Of a stretch of 64,000 nt of DNA, positions 45,280 through 55,900 are shown one piece after another; the first letter of the stretch is position 1, and each line of letters starts with the position of its first letter. Both the position numbers and the translations under genes were made by a program. The notes beneath the pieces were generated by a model. It was not told the DNA's origin, searched no databases, and saw only the letters and a list, made by a program, of their open reading frames with translations. This DNA is from JAVKBW01 sp040222995 (GTDB taxonomy: Bacteria; Pseudomonadota; Alphaproteobacteria; UBA8366; Aestuariispiraceae), in NCBI GenBank assembly GCA_040222995.1, contig JAVKBW010000039.1:372001-436000 (forward strand), read 5' to 3'.

Positions 45280-46593
45280 CTATCGTTCGCGCAAAGCGTT
45301 CTGCTTGGCTTTCAGGATCGGTTTCATGAGATACTGAAGCACGGTTTTTTCACCGGTCAGAATATCGACGGACGCGGTCATGCCCGGAATGATCGGCTTG
45401 TCCTCGCCCAGACTGGTCTGATCTGTCCGCAGGCGAATACGGTAAAACGTTTCGCCCTGATCGTCGGTGATCGTGTCGGCGCTGATATCGATCAGTTGCG
45501 CATCCAGCCCGCCATAGATGGAATAATCATAGGCGCTGAGTTTCACGACTGCCGGCAATCCCGGCCATAACTGCGCCCGATCGGCAGGCCGTATTCTCGC
45601 TTCGACAAGCAGGGCGTCGCCCAGTGGCACGATTTCGACCAGATCGTCGCCGGGCCGAACGACCCCGCCGATCGTGTTCAACAGCACCTTGTTAACGGTG
45701 CCACGCACGGGCGAGCGGATTTCGGTTCGCGTCACCCGGTCGACCCCGGCAGTGATTTCTTCTTCAAGACGATTGGCTTCGGCGACAGCGGTATTCAGTT
45801 CCTGCTGACCCTCGGCCCGGAAGGAGAAGCGTTTTTCTTCGATCCGACGATCCGCCTCGCTGATCGCGGTCCGTGTTCGAGGCACGGAAAGTTGCGTAGC
45901 CCCGATCTGGCTTTCCAGGTCCTCGATCTTTTGCCGGGCCCGGATCAGATCAAGACGCGACGATGCACCGGACTCTACCAGCGGTTCGATCAGTTCGATT
46001 TCTTCCCTGGCGATCAGCAACTGCCGTTTCAGGCTGTCTGTCCGGCCGAGCAGTTCCTGCAGCTCCTGCACTTTCTGCCGCTTCTGATCCATCAAAATCT
46101 GGATCTGCTGTTCCAGTTGTTCCTGCCGCCGAAGAAAAAGTTGCCGTTCGCTCGCGGCAACGTCCGGCGCCCGATCCAGAACGATCTGCGGATAGTCGAT
46201 CGTATCCGACCCCGTCGTCTCCGCGCGCAGACGGGCGGCTGTCGCCAGCAGACTGATATAGCGCTTCCGCTTTTCCGCGAGTTCGGCTTCGGCGATCTTG
46301 TTCTCGATCCGCATCAGCACCTGATTTTTTTCGACGATCTGACCCTCACGAACCAGCAGGTCCTGCAGGATGCCGCCCTCCAGATGCTGCACGACCTGGG
46401 TCTGGCTGGAGGGAATAATTCGCCCCTCGCCGCGCGTTACCTCTTCAAGGGTGGCGTTGTACGCCCATGTGATGAAGCAGACGAAAAACAGCACGATGGT
46501 GACGAGCATGATATGCGCAACACGGCTGGCGCCCGCGACGCCTTCGCGGGCCTCCGTGCTCGATAGTTCATCTTCCCAGGTGCTGCCAGCCAT
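45280..46593 (-). CDS. Type I secretion periplasmic adaptor (HlyD family)
   Basis: A 437-residue membrane fusion protein. One N-terminal membrane helix (VAHIMLVTIVLFFVCFITWA) is followed by a lipoyl half-motif (QVVQHLEGGILQDLLVREGQ), a long coiled coil of about 180 residues and the C-terminal RTX-toxin-type beta barrel (RPADRAQLWPGLPAVVKLSA). It links the inner-membrane ABC transporter to the TolC-family protein. Last gene of the secretion locus, 37 bp after the transporter stop. Confidence 0.93.
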   Translation of the reverse strand: MAGSTWEDELSSTEAREGVAGASRVAHIMLVTIVLFFVCFITWAYNATLEEVTRGEGRIIPSSQTQVVQHLEGGILQDLLVREGQIVEKNQVLMRIENKIAEAELAEKRKRYISLLATAARLRAETTGSDTIDYPQIVLDRAPDVAASERQLFLRRQEQLEQQIQILMDQKRQKVQELQELLGRTDSLKRQLLIAREEIELIEPLVESGASSRLDLIRARQKIEDLESQIGATQLSVPRTRTAISEADRRIEEKRFSFRAEGQQELNTAVAEANRLEEEITAGVDRVTRTEIRSPVRGTVNKVLLNTIGGVVRPGDDLVEIVPLGDALLVEARIRPADRAQLWPGLPAVVKLSAYDYSIYGGLDAQLIDISADTITDDQGETFYRIRLRTDQTSLGEDKPIIPGMTASVDILTGEKTVLQYLMKPILKAKQNALRER

Positions 46594-46630
46594 TCCGTTT
46601 CCTTGATGCCGGGGCGAAAACCCCTGCCGA

Positions 46631-49600
46631 TCAGACTTTCGCGGTCTGAATCCGCCCGCTCGAAAGCGCTTCCATTACTTCATCCTTCGGCCCGTCTGCC
46701 ACGATCCGCCCGCCATCCATCACCAGAAGGCGATCAACAAGTGACAGCAGCGACGCCCGGTGCGTGACAAGGATCATGGTCTTGTTCGGCAACAGGGTCT
46801 GCATGCGGGTTTTGAAGCGGCCTTCGGTCGTGTTGTCCATCGAACTGGTCGGTTCGTCGAATATCAGGATCGGCGGATCGAGCAACAGCGCGCGCGCAAT
46901 GCCGATTGACTGCCGCTGCCCGCCTGACAGGCTTGCGCCGCGTTCGCCGACCGGCATATCCAGACCCTGCGGGTGCTTGGACGTGAACTCGTCGACCCCG
47001 GCAATTCTGGCGGCGCGAAGTATCATTTCATCGTCGGCATAGGGTGCGCCAAGCGCAATGTTATCCTTCACCGTTCCATAGAACAGATAGGTTTCCTGCG
47101 GCACAACGCCGATACTGCGGCGCAGAACCGCGGGGTCGAGCTGACGCGTATCCGTGTTATCGATCAGCACGGATCCTTCGGTCGGGTCATAAAGCGCCAT
47201 GACGAGGCGCTCGATGGTGCTTTTCCCGGAGCCGATCCGGCCGATAATGCCAACCTTTTCGCCCGTTTCGATGTTGAACGATACATCGGTGAGCGCCGTC
47301 GTCTTGGCGTCCGGATACGTGAACCCGACATTCTTGAATTCGATATGCCCGCTGAAATTCGGGCGGTGAACGAAAGTGCGGCCTTCCGGGCGTTCGGTCG
47401 GCGTATGCATCATGCCGTCAAGCGCATTCAGCGATTGCTGCGCCTGATGGAAACGCGTTGCAACGCCGGCGATCTGACCCAGCGGCGCAAGGGCGCGTCC
47501 CGCCAGCAAGGTACAGGCGACAAGCGCGCCAACCGTCAGTTCGCCTTCCTGAATCAGGTACACGCCGAAAACAACCGTCAGCACCGTCACCATCTGCATC
47601 GAAAACCCGGAAAAGTTCATCGCGATCTGCGACCAGCGGTGCGAGTTCATTGCCGATTTGGCCGTCCTGTTGACGAAAGTTTCCCAGTGCCGCTGCATCC
47701 GGCCTTCCGACGCCGTCGCCTTGATGGTTTCGATGCCGTTGATGGCCTCGATCAGGATGGCGTGTTTCTGCTGCGCCTCGCGGAACGTTTCCTGCACGGC
47801 CCGTTTCATCGGCATCTGCACCAGCAGCCCGATCGGGATGACGATGAAGACGACCGCTGCCGGCACGATCGCAATCGGCCCGCCGATCACGAAGATGATG
47901 CCGACGAACATGAAGATGAACGGAAAATCGATCAGCGCGATCAGGGTGGAGGAGGTGAAAAACTCACGCAGGGATTCGAACTCACGCATCTGGTTGGCAA
48001 GTGCGCCGGCCGATGGCGGGCGATGCGCCATCTTCATGCCCAGCATCTGCTGGAAAAGCCTGGCGGCTATCTTCGTATCGGCCCGTTTTCCCGCAATATC
48101 GACAAGATAGGCGCGAAGAAGTTTCAGCACGAAGTCGAACACAAACACCGTGAAAACACCGGCAAACAGCACCCACAATGTTTCTTCGGCAAAGTTCGGC
48201 ACTACGCGGTCATACACATTCATCGTGAATAACGGGCTGGCGATAGCGAACAGGTTAATCAGCATCGCCGCGATCAGCACCTCGACATACAGTTTCCAGG
48301 AGGCGACGATAGTGCCCCAGAACCACCCTTTCGGGTCCTTGACCCTGGTTTCTTCCGCCCGCTGGTCGAACTGGAATTCCGGACGGGCGAAAATCGCATA
48401 GCCGAAATACTCGTCTTTCAGTTCCTTATAGGGAACCTCGCGCTGGCCGGTGCCCATTTCCGGCAGTACGATCCGGACATTCGAGCCTTTTCCGACCTCA
48501 GTGAGGACACAGGCGCGCTTGTCTTTCAGCAACAGGATGCAGGGCAAGGTGAACTTGGCGATATCGTCTAGGTTTCTTTGTATCAGACGGCCGGAAATTC
48601 CTGCGCGTTCGGCAGCGCGAACGAACAGGTCGGGCGTCATATGGCCTTCCTCAAGCGGCAGGCCGGCTGTCAGCGCATCTGCGGAAATCGGGCGTTCCAG
48701 CAAGGTGCACAGTATAGTCAGGCACCCCAGCAGCGGATCGTCTGTCGTTCGCCTGTTCGGACGCACCAGCCAGCGCGGCCCCGAACCGCGCCGCTCTTCT
48801 CCTTCTTCCCGCGGCTCTGTTCGCCGTTCGTTTTCCTGTTCCGAACTCCGGCGATCGCCTTCCGCTACGCCTTCGGCATTCAGGAGCTTGACGATTTCCG
48901 GGTCCAGCAGATCCCGTTCCCTGGTTCCCGCGCCAGTATCGAGTGATTGAGAAACCCGCCCCAGCAAGCCGTCGCTTGTAGACGGTAGTGGCGGTTCTGA
49001 TACTCTTTCCCCCGTTGCTGCCGAAGACGACGGCGCTACAGCAGATTCAACATCGTCATCCGGCTGCTCATCGGGGATATCAGCCTCGCGTCGGGATTCG
49101 CGCTGAATTTTGGCCGCCGCGGCCTTTGCCGCCTCCGCCAGGACCCGGCGGCGTTCCGCTATCTGTTCCTCATTCGGTCCGATGGGTTGCTGTTCCGGCA
49201 AAGCCTGCCCGTCGACAGCAATTGCATCCTTTTCCTTTTCATCGGATGGTTCCGCCTGTTGCGGCGGCGGCGCCTTGCCGGGCGCCTGCTTTGGCGCGAC
49301 CGGCCGGGCCACGACCCTGTTCGGCGCCGGTTTCGCGGCGTCAGACGCCACAGCCGGCGAGGAAGATTCAGTCTCATCTTTTTCGACGGGCGGCGCTTTC
49401 ACCGGTTCCCGATCCTGCGCGGCGGTTCGCGTTCTCAGTGGCCGGTCGGTACTCGGCGGCGGCAGGCTTGCTTCCAGTTCCCGTCGCAATTCCTCAAGAG
49501 CAGCCAGCGTCGGTCCCTGTGAAATTTCCTGGGCTGCGCCGGACGATATCGAGGAATTCCCCGACTGCCCGGATTGGCGCTGGTCGTCTTCATCAATGTT

Positions 49601-49741
49601 CATCGACAGGGCAGATCCGCCGCCGCCCGCGGCCAGTTTTCCGGCAGCAGCCTTTTTCCGACCGAACAGCCGCGCAAGGCCATCTTTCCTGTCTTCGTCG
49701 ACAGACAGCTTCTCGTCACCTTCGTTCCCGTTGCTCGCCAT
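46631..49741 (-). CDS. Type I secretion ABC transporter (LapB-like) with long N-terminal extension
   Basis: A 1036-residue exporter, against about 720 for the family; the ATG at 49741 is preferred over one at 49783. The first about 300 residues are low-complexity, charged and Ala/Ser/Pro-rich and lack membrane segments. A C39-like domain (DPLLGCLTILCTLLERP then GLPLEEGHMTPDLFVRA) follows and lacks an obvious catalytic peptidase triad, so it probably only binds substrate. Six membrane helices follow, then the ATPase: Walker A GRIGSGKSTIE, signature LSGGQRQSIGIARAL, Walker B ILIFDEPTSSMD. It exports the adhesin encoded upstream. Confidence 0.92.
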   Translation of the reverse strand: MASNGNEGDEKLSVDEDRKDGLARLFGRKKAAAGKLAAGGGGSALSMNIDEDDQRQSGQSGNSSISSGAAQEISQGPTLAALEELRRELEASLPPPSTDRPLRTRTAAQDREPVKAPPVEKDETESSSPAVASDAAKPAPNRVVARPVAPKQAPGKAPPPQQAEPSDEKEKDAIAVDGQALPEQQPIGPNEEQIAERRRVLAEAAKAAAAKIQRESRREADIPDEQPDDDVESAVAPSSSAATGERVSEPPLPSTSDGLLGRVSQSLDTGAGTRERDLLDPEIVKLLNAEGVAEGDRRSSEQENERRTEPREEGEERRGSGPRWLVRPNRRTTDDPLLGCLTILCTLLERPISADALTAGLPLEEGHMTPDLFVRAAERAGISGRLIQRNLDDIAKFTLPCILLLKDKRACVLTEVGKGSNVRIVLPEMGTGQREVPYKELKDEYFGYAIFARPEFQFDQRAEETRVKDPKGWFWGTIVASWKLYVEVLIAAMLINLFAIASPLFTMNVYDRVVPNFAEETLWVLFAGVFTVFVFDFVLKLLRAYLVDIAGKRADTKIAARLFQQMLGMKMAHRPPSAGALANQMREFESLREFFTSSTLIALIDFPFIFMFVGIIFVIGGPIAIVPAAVVFIVIPIGLLVQMPMKRAVQETFREAQQKHAILIEAINGIETIKATASEGRMQRHWETFVNRTAKSAMNSHRWSQIAMNFSGFSMQMVTVLTVVFGVYLIQEGELTVGALVACTLLAGRALAPLGQIAGVATRFHQAQQSLNALDGMMHTPTERPEGRTFVHRPNFSGHIEFKNVGFTYPDAKTTALTDVSFNIETGEKVGIIGRIGSGKSTIERLVMALYDPTEGSVLIDNTDTRQLDPAVLRRSIGVVPQETYLFYGTVKDNIALGAPYADDEMILRAARIAGVDEFTSKHPQGLDMPVGERGASLSGGQRQSIGIARALLLDPPILIFDEPTSSMDNTTEGRFKTRMQTLLPNKTMILVTHRASLLSLVDRLLVMDGGRIVADGPKDEVMEALSSGRIQTAKV

Positions 49742-49915
49742 CGGGCAGACCTGATTCCTGATAAATCTTAACCGACGAAACATAGCGGGTGTTCGCGCAA
49801 AAGGAAACAGCCGTCAAAGACTGCCATTCCTTTTCATTTGCAGGAAAAATCGCGGAAGTTTTACTTTGATTTTCTTCGTTTTACTTGACCAGCAACTGAT
49901 TCAATGACGAGCGGC

Positions 49916-49939
49916 AAACTCTGTCCTTAAACAGAGTTT
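49916..49939 (-). terminator. Hairpin across the adhesin stop codon
   Basis: Perfect 9 bp arms AAACTCTGT and ACAGAGTTT with a 6-base loop that contains the TAA stop of the adhesin. It lacks a U-run after the stem, so it may act as an mRNA 3' stabiliser or partial terminator limiting read-through into the transporter gene. The 49742-49926 gap holds no gene. Confidence 0.55.
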
Positions 49940-52900
49940 TCACCGCCCGTGTTGTCGTCATTGAAGCCAGGCTCAACCGGTGCAACGAAAACAATACCCG
50001 CATCTTCCGATTTCGGCGCGGCGCCGCCATCGTCACTGAACAAATCCTCTCTGAGGTCGATCAGTTCATCGGCGCTGAGCACGCCGTCGGAATTGCCGTC
50101 CGCATCGTGTTCGGCAATGGCGCTTTCGCCCCCGAGCTCATCGACGGTGACACCGACCAGTTTGACGGCCTCGTTATCGCCAAGTCGAACAATGGTATCG
50201 TTGCCATCGGAAACGAACCGGACATCGTCGCGTCCGTAACCGCTGACGACGAGCTGGTCGATCCCGACTTCGAAATCATGGATCGTGTCCACACCATCGC
50301 CCTCACGGAAGAAGAAGACATCCTTTTCACCGTCGCCGGTACCGCCTTCGACACCGCCCCACAACTGATCGCCCGCCTCGAATGCGCCGACGGAAATGGA
50401 ATGTTCGACATGAACAACCAGGTCATTGAAGTCGAGATCGCCGCCACCGGCGATATCCTCGAATCCGAGCTCGACCAGCACACCGTCGTCATTGGTAATC
50501 GGTGCGGGTGTCTGGCTGACGACGGGAGACGGTTCGTAAATTGCGCTCAGGCTGACGTCACTCAATTCGGTGTCAAAGATTGCGACTTCATCAATCGCGC
50601 CTTTGAAGTACTCGCTTGCGCCGGCCTGACCGTCATGGCTTGTCGTGCTTCCCGCGCCAATGACGATCGGTTCGTTGTTTCCGGATATGCCACCCGTATA
50701 GTCGTTATGATCGACCAGCGTGCCGCCGACATACAGGTTCATACCGCCTTCGCCGAAACTGAAGGCAATATTATGCCACTGGCCGGCCTGTATCGCGCCG
50801 GCGTCGGTTTCCACATAATGGCTCTCGCCGTCGCTTTGCAGGCGCACGACAAGTTTAGACCCCTGCAGTTCCGCCGTCAGGTGACCACCATCGTCAAACC
50901 CGCGGGAATCCCGCGAAAACAGGCCCTGGGTTCCGTTCGTATCCGCCGGATTGAAGGACAGCATCACCGTACCCGCCGCAAGCTGGAAATCGCTGCTTTG
51001 CGGAATTTCGATGTAATCGTTCTTGCCGTCGAATCCGGCGCCAAGATTGCCGTCCTCGCCCGGCGCACCTTCGGCATCCGAATCCGCACCCTTCTTGTAA
51101 ACGCCGTTGTGGCGGCCTGTCGCGTCCACGACCGTTGAGCCGGATCCTTCGCCGAACCGCCAGAAAGCCACCGGATCGTTCGCAAGAATAGCTTCCGAAA
51201 CCGTATCCGTTGCCGATACCGCCAGCGCCGCCTGGTTGCCCCCGGCCTGCGATACATTTGCATGAACAAGGCCATCGGCATTCAGGTCGCCGGACCCCGT
51301 GAACAGGGCGTCCGCGCCCTGCCCGTCGAGGGCCTCGCCATCCGCCATGGCGACGATATCGCCGTCGTCATTGCGTGTGAATGTTACCGATGTGCCGTCG
51401 GTCAGGCTGGCGTTGAGGTCCGAACCGTCGGGAATGATGAAGAACCCGACATCGCCGGAATCAATCCCGTTCAGCACGATGCTGTGGGTCGCCCCGCTTT
51501 GGGTTGCGTTGACATTCGACCAGATGATCGACCCGGTTTCCGGATCGCCGTCTTCACCGGCAAAGAAATATCCAAAGCTGTTGTCGTAACCGGCATCAGA
51601 CCCGACCAGCGTTACGTTCATGCTTTCGGTTACCTGTATGTCGCCGTTGTCGGTACCGCCCATGATCCAGTCCTGGCCGGTGCCGCCGACAACGATATCG
51701 TTGCCCGAACCGCCATCGATCACGTCATTGTCCGCACCGCCGTCGATCACGTCATTGTCCGCACCGCCGTCGATGGTGTCGTGACCCTGCATCCCGAACA
51801 GGGCGTCATTGCCGTCATTGCCGGAAATCGTATCGTCGAAACCTTCGGATTCGCCCGGCACCATACGACTGAAGTTGATTTCCCTGATGTAGTAATCGCT
51901 GCTGTCTGTTGTCGTGTCCCAGTTGCCGCCGGTATACGGCGTAGCAAGGAAAACGATCTCGTCGAATGCCACGCCGCCCGTGTCGATCTCGACATGACCG
52001 GTGTGCCCGCTGCCGCCGGAGGTGAACAGGCCTTCCGCAACCAGTTCGCCGTTGCTGTAAACCTGCCACTGGCCCTGTTCATCGCCCTCGGCGCCCCGGT
52101 TGTCGCCTTCGTTCGCATACAGGTTGCTAAAGGAGAAGTCGGCGGACGTCACAGGTTCGTCGAAGCTCACAACAACCTGCTCGGAAACACCCGACGTCGG
52201 GTCGTAGCCTACCTGGTGGGCGATACCGCTTTCCGGCGTTCCCGCGACGCCGATCCCGCCGGCGACCGTCATCAGACTGCCGGCATCGGCACCCGTAAGA
52301 TTGCCGTTTTCATCGACCTGCCGGGCGGTGACGGTGAAACCGCTGTCGGTATCCCTGACGTTATCCGCCGTGATCGTGCCGGTTTCGACCGTGGGCGGCG
52401 CTTCGCCCGGATCGTCGTCGTCGCCGTAAACAACGTCGTCACCGGCATTGCCGAAGATGATGTCATTGCCGTCATTGCCGTAAATCAGATCGTCATCGCC
52501 AACGATGCCGAATGCCGGTTCGGCCCGAACCTCGATAACAAGGTCATTGAAGTCCTCATCGCCCAGGGCCGGCAGATCTTCGAACGCAATCTGCAATCCG
52601 CCCGTTTCGGCATTGTACCCCGAAATCGAATGCTGCTGGCCATCCGGGTTGATGCCGGTATCGCCGCCGGAACCGACCGCGTGATAGGTCGGCCCGTTAA
52701 CCGGGGTCACCGACCCGTTGGCATCGACATAGACCAGTTGCGGATTGTCGGTCGTCGTGGTCGCCGGGTTTCCGTCACCATCGACAAACTGATACGCACC
52801 GCCGCTGAAGGTATCGTAGTTGTTGCTCTTGTTGCCGTCAGCGACGATGAAGAAGTTGATCTGATCGCCCGCACTGATATTCAGGTCGACCGACTGGCCG

Positions 52901-55900
52901 GACTGAAGAACATTGTCGGATGCGTTTTCAAACACGAACTGGACATCCGAGATTTCACCGTTCGGACCTATCTTGTAGTAGCCGAGGCTGTTCTGGTATC
53001 CCGCGCCTTCGCTGATGAAAGAGACGGAAACCGGGTGATCGGCTGCGAAAGTCAGGTTTGCCGGATCGACGCCATTGATGTCTTCCCCGGACAGTTCCCG
53101 CCGCTCCTGCATCGACGGCAGCGGATCGGCAATCGTCCAGTCATGTGTGATCTCGACGGTTTCATCGCCGCCATTGCCGGACAGAACGTCATCGCCTTCG
53201 TTGCCGAAGATCGTATCGTTGCCCATTCCGCCTTCTATCGTATCGTCACCCGGCGCTGCGTCGCCGAACGAGGCAATGGAAACGGATGTCGTCGCAACCT
53301 GTGACGGGTCCGTCGTACCGGTGTCGGCATCGAAATCGAAGGTCTGCACCGTGATATCCAGATCGAAGGCCGGGGTCCCTTCCGGCGCCGTCAGGGTCAG
53401 CCCCTCCAACTGGTCTTCCGTCAACTGGATCGCGCTGTCCGCGATCACCAGATCGTCACCGTTACTGTTGGCCAGCGTGGCGCCAGCCGGGAAACCGTCT
53501 ATCGTTACGATCAGCGTTTCCGATCCGTCCTGGTCGACAAGTCCGGTATCGATGTTCAGCGCGACAGCGCCGCTGCCTTCAAAGACATCGCCATAGAGAA
53601 CATCGTCCGATCCCTGGCCGGCTATCTGGTCGTCGCCGCCGCCGCCGAAAATGGTATCCTCGCCGGCGCCGCCGACCAGAACGTCATCGGAGCCAGGGTC
53701 GCCGCCGAGGCTACCCTCAGCCGTAGCGGAAACATCTGCGCCATCCGCGACCGCGTGCACCACGACACCGCCTGTCGCCGCGCTGTCGGTGACAACACCG
53801 GTAACGGTGTTCTCAACATGCGCCGTTGCCACCAGGTCGCCGATATCCACGCCGGAATCGGCTGCCGCCTGAATCTGAAGCCCTTCAAGCTGATCGGTCG
53901 TCAGCGTGATGGAACCCGACGCCGTATCGAGCATGGAACCGTTCGCCGCAAACAACGTCGCATCGGACGGGATGTTCGATATCGTCACGCCGGCCACCGT
54001 CAGCACCGGTGACGCCGAAACCAGCGTCACGTCGATGTTGAGGTCGATCCTCTCGTCTTCGTTTCCTTCGCCGCCGATCGTAACCGTCGCGGTCGGGTCG
54101 ACACTCGCTTCGATCACCAGATTCTGGGAGGCCGTCGCCGTATCGCCGTCGCCGTCCTGCATGGTGTAGGTGAAGCTGTCGGCTGCGTTTTCACCAAGCG
54201 TGGCAATCGCTTCCGGGCTCGCCTCGAACGTCCAGGACCCGTCCGTACCAACCGTCAGCACACCGAATTGCGTTTCGACGGTTGAGCCTGCCGCCGCCGT
54301 CTGTTCAACGCCGTCGGCATCGCTGTAGGTAAACGAGACGATCTGCATCTGATCGTCATCCGAACCGGACGTATCGTTCGCCAGCAAGTTTACGCCGCCG
54401 CCGCCACTGCCGGCTGAAAGGTCGGTTTCGCCAACCGTCACCACCCCGTCATCAACGGCGACAGGCACGTCGTCGACAATCGAAATCGCAATCGGCGCGC
54501 TGCTTGTCGTGCCGTCGCCATCGGTTACGGATACCTCGAACGGCAGCGACAGATCGTTTGCGCCAAGGCCTTCCGGATGGTCCAGATTGCCCTGCAGCGA
54601 GAAGGAATAGCTGTATGGCGCGTCGCCCTCGCCCGACAGCGTCATTTCGAAGACCGGCGATCCGCCCGCATCAATGGCGCTGATCGTCGTGCCGTCATCG
54701 GAAAGCGTGAAGGAAACCGCCTCGCCGTCCGCCGTCAGCGACAGGGCTTCCAGCCCATCGATAGTTGCGTCGGAGAACACAACCGCGCCCTCTTCCGCCG
54801 GTCCATCCGCGCCGAAATCGACCGCGATGGTCTGACTGACCGTCGTCGGTTCCGGCGTTGCATCGGAACCTGTATCTTCGGATGTCCGGAGATCATCTTC
54901 GGCAACCTCGCCAAAACCGCTTTCCGTATCGGGATTGTCGCCGAAGCTGATTTTCGGACCCGGCCCGTCCTGGATCACAATCGGCTGCACGGCTGTCGAC
55001 TGATCGCCGTCGCCGTCCTGCACCATGTAGGAAAAGCCGTCGTTCGCCGCCGCACCGTCATTTGAAGCGGCTTTCGTCGATTCATAGGACCAGGTGCCGT
55101 CGGTATTAACCGTAAGCTGGCCGAACTGCGTGTCGACCGTCTGGCCGGCATTGGCGATCTGCGTTGCGCCGTCGCCGTCGGTATAGGTAAAGGCGACGAT
55201 CTGGCCGCCATCGGCGCCAACCTCATCATTGGCAAGCAGATTGGCCGCGCCCGCATCGGTGCCGGTAACACCGCCGGCTTCAGTGATCGTCTGAGCGATG
55301 TCGTCGACCGCAACCGGAACGTCGTCGACGATGTTGATGGTGATGCTGGCCGTTGCCTGCGTCCCGTCTCCATCCGTTACACGGACATCGAACAACAGGT
55401 CGGAAATGCTGTTTTCGCCCTCGCCCGCTTCATGGTCGAGACCGCCCTGCAGGGTGAACTGATAACTGAACCCGGTATCGGCATCGCCTTCGATGGCCAG
55501 CGTGAAGACGTTCTCGCCATCCGCGGTTTCGGCGGTTATCACACGTCCGTCATCGGAAAGGGTGTAACTGACGGCCTGGCTGCCATTCGCTGTCAGGCCA
55601 CGGTCGTTCAGGCTGTCGATGGTCTCGCCGGTGAACACTACCGGATCGATATCCGCCGGGCCGTCTTCGCCGAAATCGATTGTGATCGGTCGGCCCGCGC
55701 TCGGGCTGTCGGACTGGTCCGTGCCCTGATCCGTCGCCGTCGCCAGATCGTCCTCGTCGACCGTTACGCCCGGCGTCGGATCGCCCGGCGTGCCGATGAC
55801 GATTTCTGGTTCGGCATCGTTGGTGATGCTGATCGGCTGAACGGCCGTCGACGTATCGCCGTCGCCATCCACCAGCGTATACGAGAAGTCGTCGGAGACT

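Noticed and set aside
48350..48780. C39 peptidase activity of the secretion transporter
   Set aside because: The C39-like domain lacks a recognisable catalytic triad, and RTX adhesins have no leader for it to cut.
51650..51840. Regular repeats that look like a CRISPR array
   Set aside because: They are in-frame RTX nonapeptide codons within the adhesin; no spacers or cas genes.
51262..53304. 680-codon open frame antisense to the adhesin
   Set aside because: Repetitive composition of the adhesin keeps the opposite strand open; the translated product is low-complexity with no domain.
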